A program made the translations under genes and the position numbers. From Thermoplasmata archaeon (GTDB lineage Archaea > Thermoplasmatota > Thermoplasmata > SG8-5): a DNA stretch of 8,243 nucleotides. The notes beneath the pieces were generated by a model, which was given only the letters and a program-made list of their open reading frames with translations, made no database searches and was not told the origin of the DNA. Positions 7,401 through 8,243 of the stretch are shown here, one piece after another. The DNA is taken from positions 1 through 8,243 of the forward strand of contig JAUSPR010000157.1 in the NCBI GenBank assembly GCA_030655715.1, read 5' to 3'. Every line of letters begins with the position of its first letter. Position 1 is the first letter of the stretch.

Positions 7401-8243
7401 GCGCCATCCTGGATCAAACTACCATAGGGGTAGCTGCCATCGGTCGCTCCTCCGGCAAATTCATGCATGAATGCAAAGCCAGTTCCATCAGTGTTAATTT
7501 TGTATATTGCCCCCATGCTGTAGTTTCCTCCATTACTGGCCATTCCGTATAATGTAGTGCCGTCCTGTATCACATGTCCCCGAGGGTTTGTGCAATCGGT
7601 TGCCGTGCTCAGAAAACTGTGCAGCAGGGTGAAGCTAGTTCCATCAGTGTTGATTCTGAATGTTGTTCCCAGGCTGCTGACCCCGCCATTGTTGGTCAAG
7701 CCGTATAGGGTCAGGCCGTTCTGCATCAATGTTCCATAGGGATAGCTGCCATCGGTTGCGCCTCCTACGAAGCTGTGCAACAGGGTGAAACCTAATCCAG
7801 ATGTGTCAATTTTGAATATAGTGCCCATGCCGCTGGCTCCGCCATTGAGGGTCATTCCATATAATGCTGCGCCATCCTGGTTCAAACTACCATAGGGGTA
7901 ACTGCCGTCAAATGCAGTCCCGTTGAAGCTGTGCAGCAGGGTGAAGCTGCTTCCATCAGTTTTAATACTGATAATTGTCCCCACGCCGCTGGCTCCCCCT
8001 TGGTACGTCATTCCATATAACACCGTGCCATCCCATGTCAAACTGCCATAGGGGTAGCTGCCATCGGTTGCGGTCCCGTTGAAGCTGTGCAGCAGGGTAA
8101 AGCCTAATCCAGATGTGTCAATTTTGAACATGGTTCCCATATTGCTGGCTCCGCCTCGATAAGTCATTCCATATAAGGTAATGCCATCCCGCGTCAAACT
8201 AGCATAGGGGTAGCTGCCATCGAATTTGGTTCCGTTGAAGCTG
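4421..8243 (-). CDS. large secreted GloVer-repeat / NosD-tail / propeller protein, N-terminus outside window
   Basis: The frame is open across the right edge, so the 5' end is missing. A TTG at 8197 can look like a start but is an ordinary Leu inside a repeat. In order, it encodes: ten 52-residue repeats with consensus DGSYPYGSL-x2-DG-x2-LYGMTYxGGAS-x2-GTIFxINTDGSSFTLLH, which I recognise as TIGR03803 (GloVer) repeats (6689-8242); a NosD-like beta-helix tail with NLIYHNNF, GGNYWSDY, DGIGNTTY and DNYPWM (6389-6646); six propeller-like blades each starting near a motif such as FKSVAWD, ITGITFNP or LRSISWNP (about 5543-6367); and a beta-sandwich C-terminal region with many N-x-S/T sequons (4424-5542), ending VYIGTITLTITDTI. 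Such a protein should be extracellular or on the cell surface, but the signal peptide is outside the window. No C-terminal membrane helix or sorting motif is visible. Function unknown; adhesion or surface-layer roles are only possible. The hydrolase gene follows 36 bp downstream. Confidence 0.9.
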   Translation of the reverse strand, partial: SFNGTKFDGSYPYASLTRDGITLYGMTYRGGASNMGTMFKIDTSGLGFTLLHSFNGTATDGSYPYGSLTWDGTVLYGMTYQGGASGVGTIISIKTDGSSFTLLHSFNGTAFDGSYPYGSLNQDGAALYGMTLNGGASGMGTIFKIDTSGLGFTLLHSFVGGATDGSYPYGTLMQNGLTLYGLTNNGGVSSLGTTFRINTDGTSFTLLHSFLSTATDCTNPRGHVIQDGTTLYGMASNGGNYSMGAIYKINTDGTGFAFMHEFAGGATDGSYPYGSLIQDGAALYGMTYQGGASNQGIIFSINTDGSSFTMLHSFNGTKFDGSYPYASLTRDGITLYGMTYRGGASDIGTLFKINTNGSSFTLLHSFNGTAFDGSYPYGSLVQDGAALYGMTYQGGVSGLGTIFSFTKASSSFTLLHSFNGTAFDGSYPYGSLTRDGAVLYGMTYRGGASDLGTIIKINTDGSGFALLRSFASGGGNYPYGSLVQDGIIMYGMTYQGGASGMGTAFRFNKDTTAFTVLHDFQGYPNDASYPYMGDISLILNPALTSSGNLIYHNNFIANTQQAQDDTIPPPSNSWDNGLPDGGNYWSDYAGVDGNSDGIGNTTYAIPGGAGAVDNYPWMLQDGWVMPYTIFKSVAWDNVHQRFWICGDYSADAQSSFYYVPVSAPSTMVPISTPAISFSALAVDELGNLLVGGNNLQYIYYFETSTDNGYEIAENGTGDMWGWNITGITFNPYDNRFYFVGNVKNTDTGVAFFTESLPLNATGKKCFIDNSDFMNFPGIGGLRSISWNPVRNYSLAVGDGVYRLNPYTGTDQKLSWSTIEGPEAGKSYYDISWDFNGSNEAGIVGANGLFGNYWRYYHTNLTLIDGYTDTVMGTKYRTCAMKPPSSPKWLFIPYNSGGWRVNILEKDEGGTVSFNSDFPHAFTVSVWKQSDILQTPQLNTQVDADSTYTFFIEGNYTVGGVDHWNDLIINITAWFDENHIGDASNPEPNWNTKENRTRQFNITYEPGGPPTLIYPNATAGIQEFAIPSFWSDPTPYGSDGYTHRVLINVTFGKQTWAADGAGFFQGAATDGETWNKVKALNDPGSWDMQVYMYDRFASATFNLTYEEFGIKEFASISSSGNPTGSAPPGTVAYHLSNPSNIRYSSNTPYFVNISIPDLHQNGDPLNPKFIPATSLQVQNMHSLAVGSSNISSQTQFLGANLTLCVWGLSGSPGTPIAAPNNGTESAGPMYSDYSAAIVSQSFEFTVIEWWIDVPAGISQGVYIGTITLTITDTI
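5543..6367 (-). other. domain: six-blade propeller-like region inside the large secreted protein
   Basis: Six loosely repeated blocks of about 50 residues each start with a hydrophobic-aromatic strand and an Asp/Asn-Pro-like turn: IFKSVAWDNVHQRFWICGDY, FSALAVDELGNLLVGG, ITGITFNPYDNRFYFVG, LRSISWNPVRNYSLAVGDG, YYDISWDFNGSNEAGIVGAN and YRTCAMKPPSSPKWLFIPYN. The pattern resembles WD40/YVTN-type propeller blades and six is a normal blade number. The call rests on pattern only. Confidence 0.55.
6389..6646 (-). other. domain: NosD-like right-handed beta-helix tail inside the large secreted protein
   Basis: The encoded segment contains SSGNLIYHNNFIAN, then a spacer and SNSWDNG, GGNYWSDYAGVDGNSDGIG, TTYAIPGG and DNYPWM. 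This order (N-rich beta-helix rung, NxWD/N, GNYWSDY, DGDGIGD-like, PYxI, DNYPLM-like) is the usual ending of archaeal NosD / periplasmic copper-binding-type beta-helix repeats. Only about one rung plus the tail is present, which is far too short to form a beta-helix alone. Confidence 0.75.
7103..7176 (-). repeat. 74-bp exact direct repeat, copy 1 (pair 7883-7956)
   Basis: Bases 7103-7176 are identical to 7883-7956, at an offset of 780 bp, which is five units. The match spans a unit boundary, joining the end of one repeat (GSSFTLLH in the protein) to the first half of the next (SFNGTAFDGSYPYGSL). Flanking bases diverge on both sides. Confidence 0.93.
7208..7307 (-). repeat. 100-bp exact direct repeat, copy 1 (pair 8144-8243)
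   Basis: Bases 7208-7307 are identical to 8144-8243. The two copies are 936 bp apart, exactly six repeat units. The base just left of each copy differs (c at 7207, t at 8143). The right end of the match is set by the window edge, so the true identity may be longer. It covers the SFNGTKFDGSYPYASL half of the unit and extends through ITLYGMTYRGGAS. Confidence 0.95.
7883..7956 (-). repeat. 74-bp exact direct repeat, copy 2 (pair 7103-7176)
   Basis: Partner of the copy at 7103-7176. It spans the boundary of the second and third units seen in the window. Confidence 0.93.
8144..8243 (-). repeat. 100-bp exact direct repeat, copy 2 (pair 7208-7307)
   Basis: Partner of the copy at 7208-7307, compared base by base with no difference. 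It lies at the extreme right edge of the window and would be a likely place for misassembly or collapse in short-read data. Confidence 0.95.

Larger units (their letters stand above)
6689..8242 (-). repeat. ten tandem 156-bp (52-codon) GloVer coding repeats
   Basis: Units on the minus strand: 8242-8087, 8086-7931, 7930-7775, 7774-7619, 7618-7463, 7462-7307, 7306-7151, 7150-6995, 6994-6839 and 6838-6689. The first nine are exactly 156 bp; the last is 150 bp, having lost two codons near its start (SFASGGGNYPYG). A partial eleventh unit (DFQGYPNDASYPYM) follows. The fifth unit (7618-7463) is the most divergent: it has DCTNPRGHV in place of DGSYPYGSL and contains a Cys. DNA is strongly conserved between many units, so the array is probably still exchanging sequence. 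Because 156 is a multiple of three, changes in copy number keep the frame. The window edge falls one base before a unit boundary, so more units may lie to the right. Confidence 0.93.

Noticed and set aside
8195..8197. TTG as the start codon of the large secreted protein
   Set aside because: The frame stays open to the edge, and the upstream residues (SFNGTKFDGSYPYAS) continue the repeat consensus, so this TTG is an internal leucine.
6689..8243. CRISPR-like or non-coding satellite interpretation of the repeat array
   Set aside because: The unit is 156 bp with no spacer, stays in frame, and encodes a conserved protein motif, so it is a coding tandem repeat.

Overview
The window looks like a piece of an archaeal chromosome, most likely from an uncultured Thermoplasmata-type (Thermoplasmatota) archaeon. 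Four things suggest this. All genes lie on the minus strand behind an AT-rich spacer with an archaeal-style TATA element (CTTATATA) and a GAGGT ribosome binding site. One gene encodes a multi-zinc-ribbon / transmembrane / TPR membrane protein of a kind I associate with these archaea. The large secreted protein carries the tail motif of archaeal NosD-type beta-helix proteins (GNYWSDY...DNYP). A DUF92 membrane protein is also present. The taxonomic placement is inference. Only the protein architectures and signals are seen directly.

Layout in transcription order (right to left). (1) From 8243 to 4421 lies the 3' part of a very large secreted protein whose beginning is outside the window. It has ten 52-residue 'GloVer' (TIGR03803-type) tandem repeats, then a NosD-like beta-helix tail, then about six propeller blades, then a glycosylation-rich beta-sandwich region. 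(2) After a 36-bp gap comes a compact PhnP-like metallo-beta-lactamase-fold hydrolase (4384-3545), probably co-transcribed with the first gene. (3) A 162-bp AT-rich spacer carries a promoter for the next unit. (4) That unit starts with a 1014-residue membrane protein (3382-338) with seven CxxC-x10-CxxC zinc ribbons, acidic linkers, six membrane helices and about five TPRs. (5) After 46 bp comes the N-terminal 97 codons of a DUF92 (TIGR00297-type) integral membrane protein, cut by the left edge.

I see no RNA gene, CRISPR array, transposase or integrase. The plus strand holds only shadows of the minus-strand genes. Nothing shows that the four genes form one pathway. The two halves (secreted repeat protein plus hydrolase; zinc-ribbon/TPR protein plus DUF92) look like separate transcription units.

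The most unusual content is at protein level. The GloVer repeat array has near-identical DNA stretches shared in a mosaic way between distant units, and it stops in mid-unit where a beta-helix tail begins. The zinc-ribbon protein appears to have grown by duplication of ribbon-linker modules of about 74 residues, with one double-length gap where a ribbon may have been lost.
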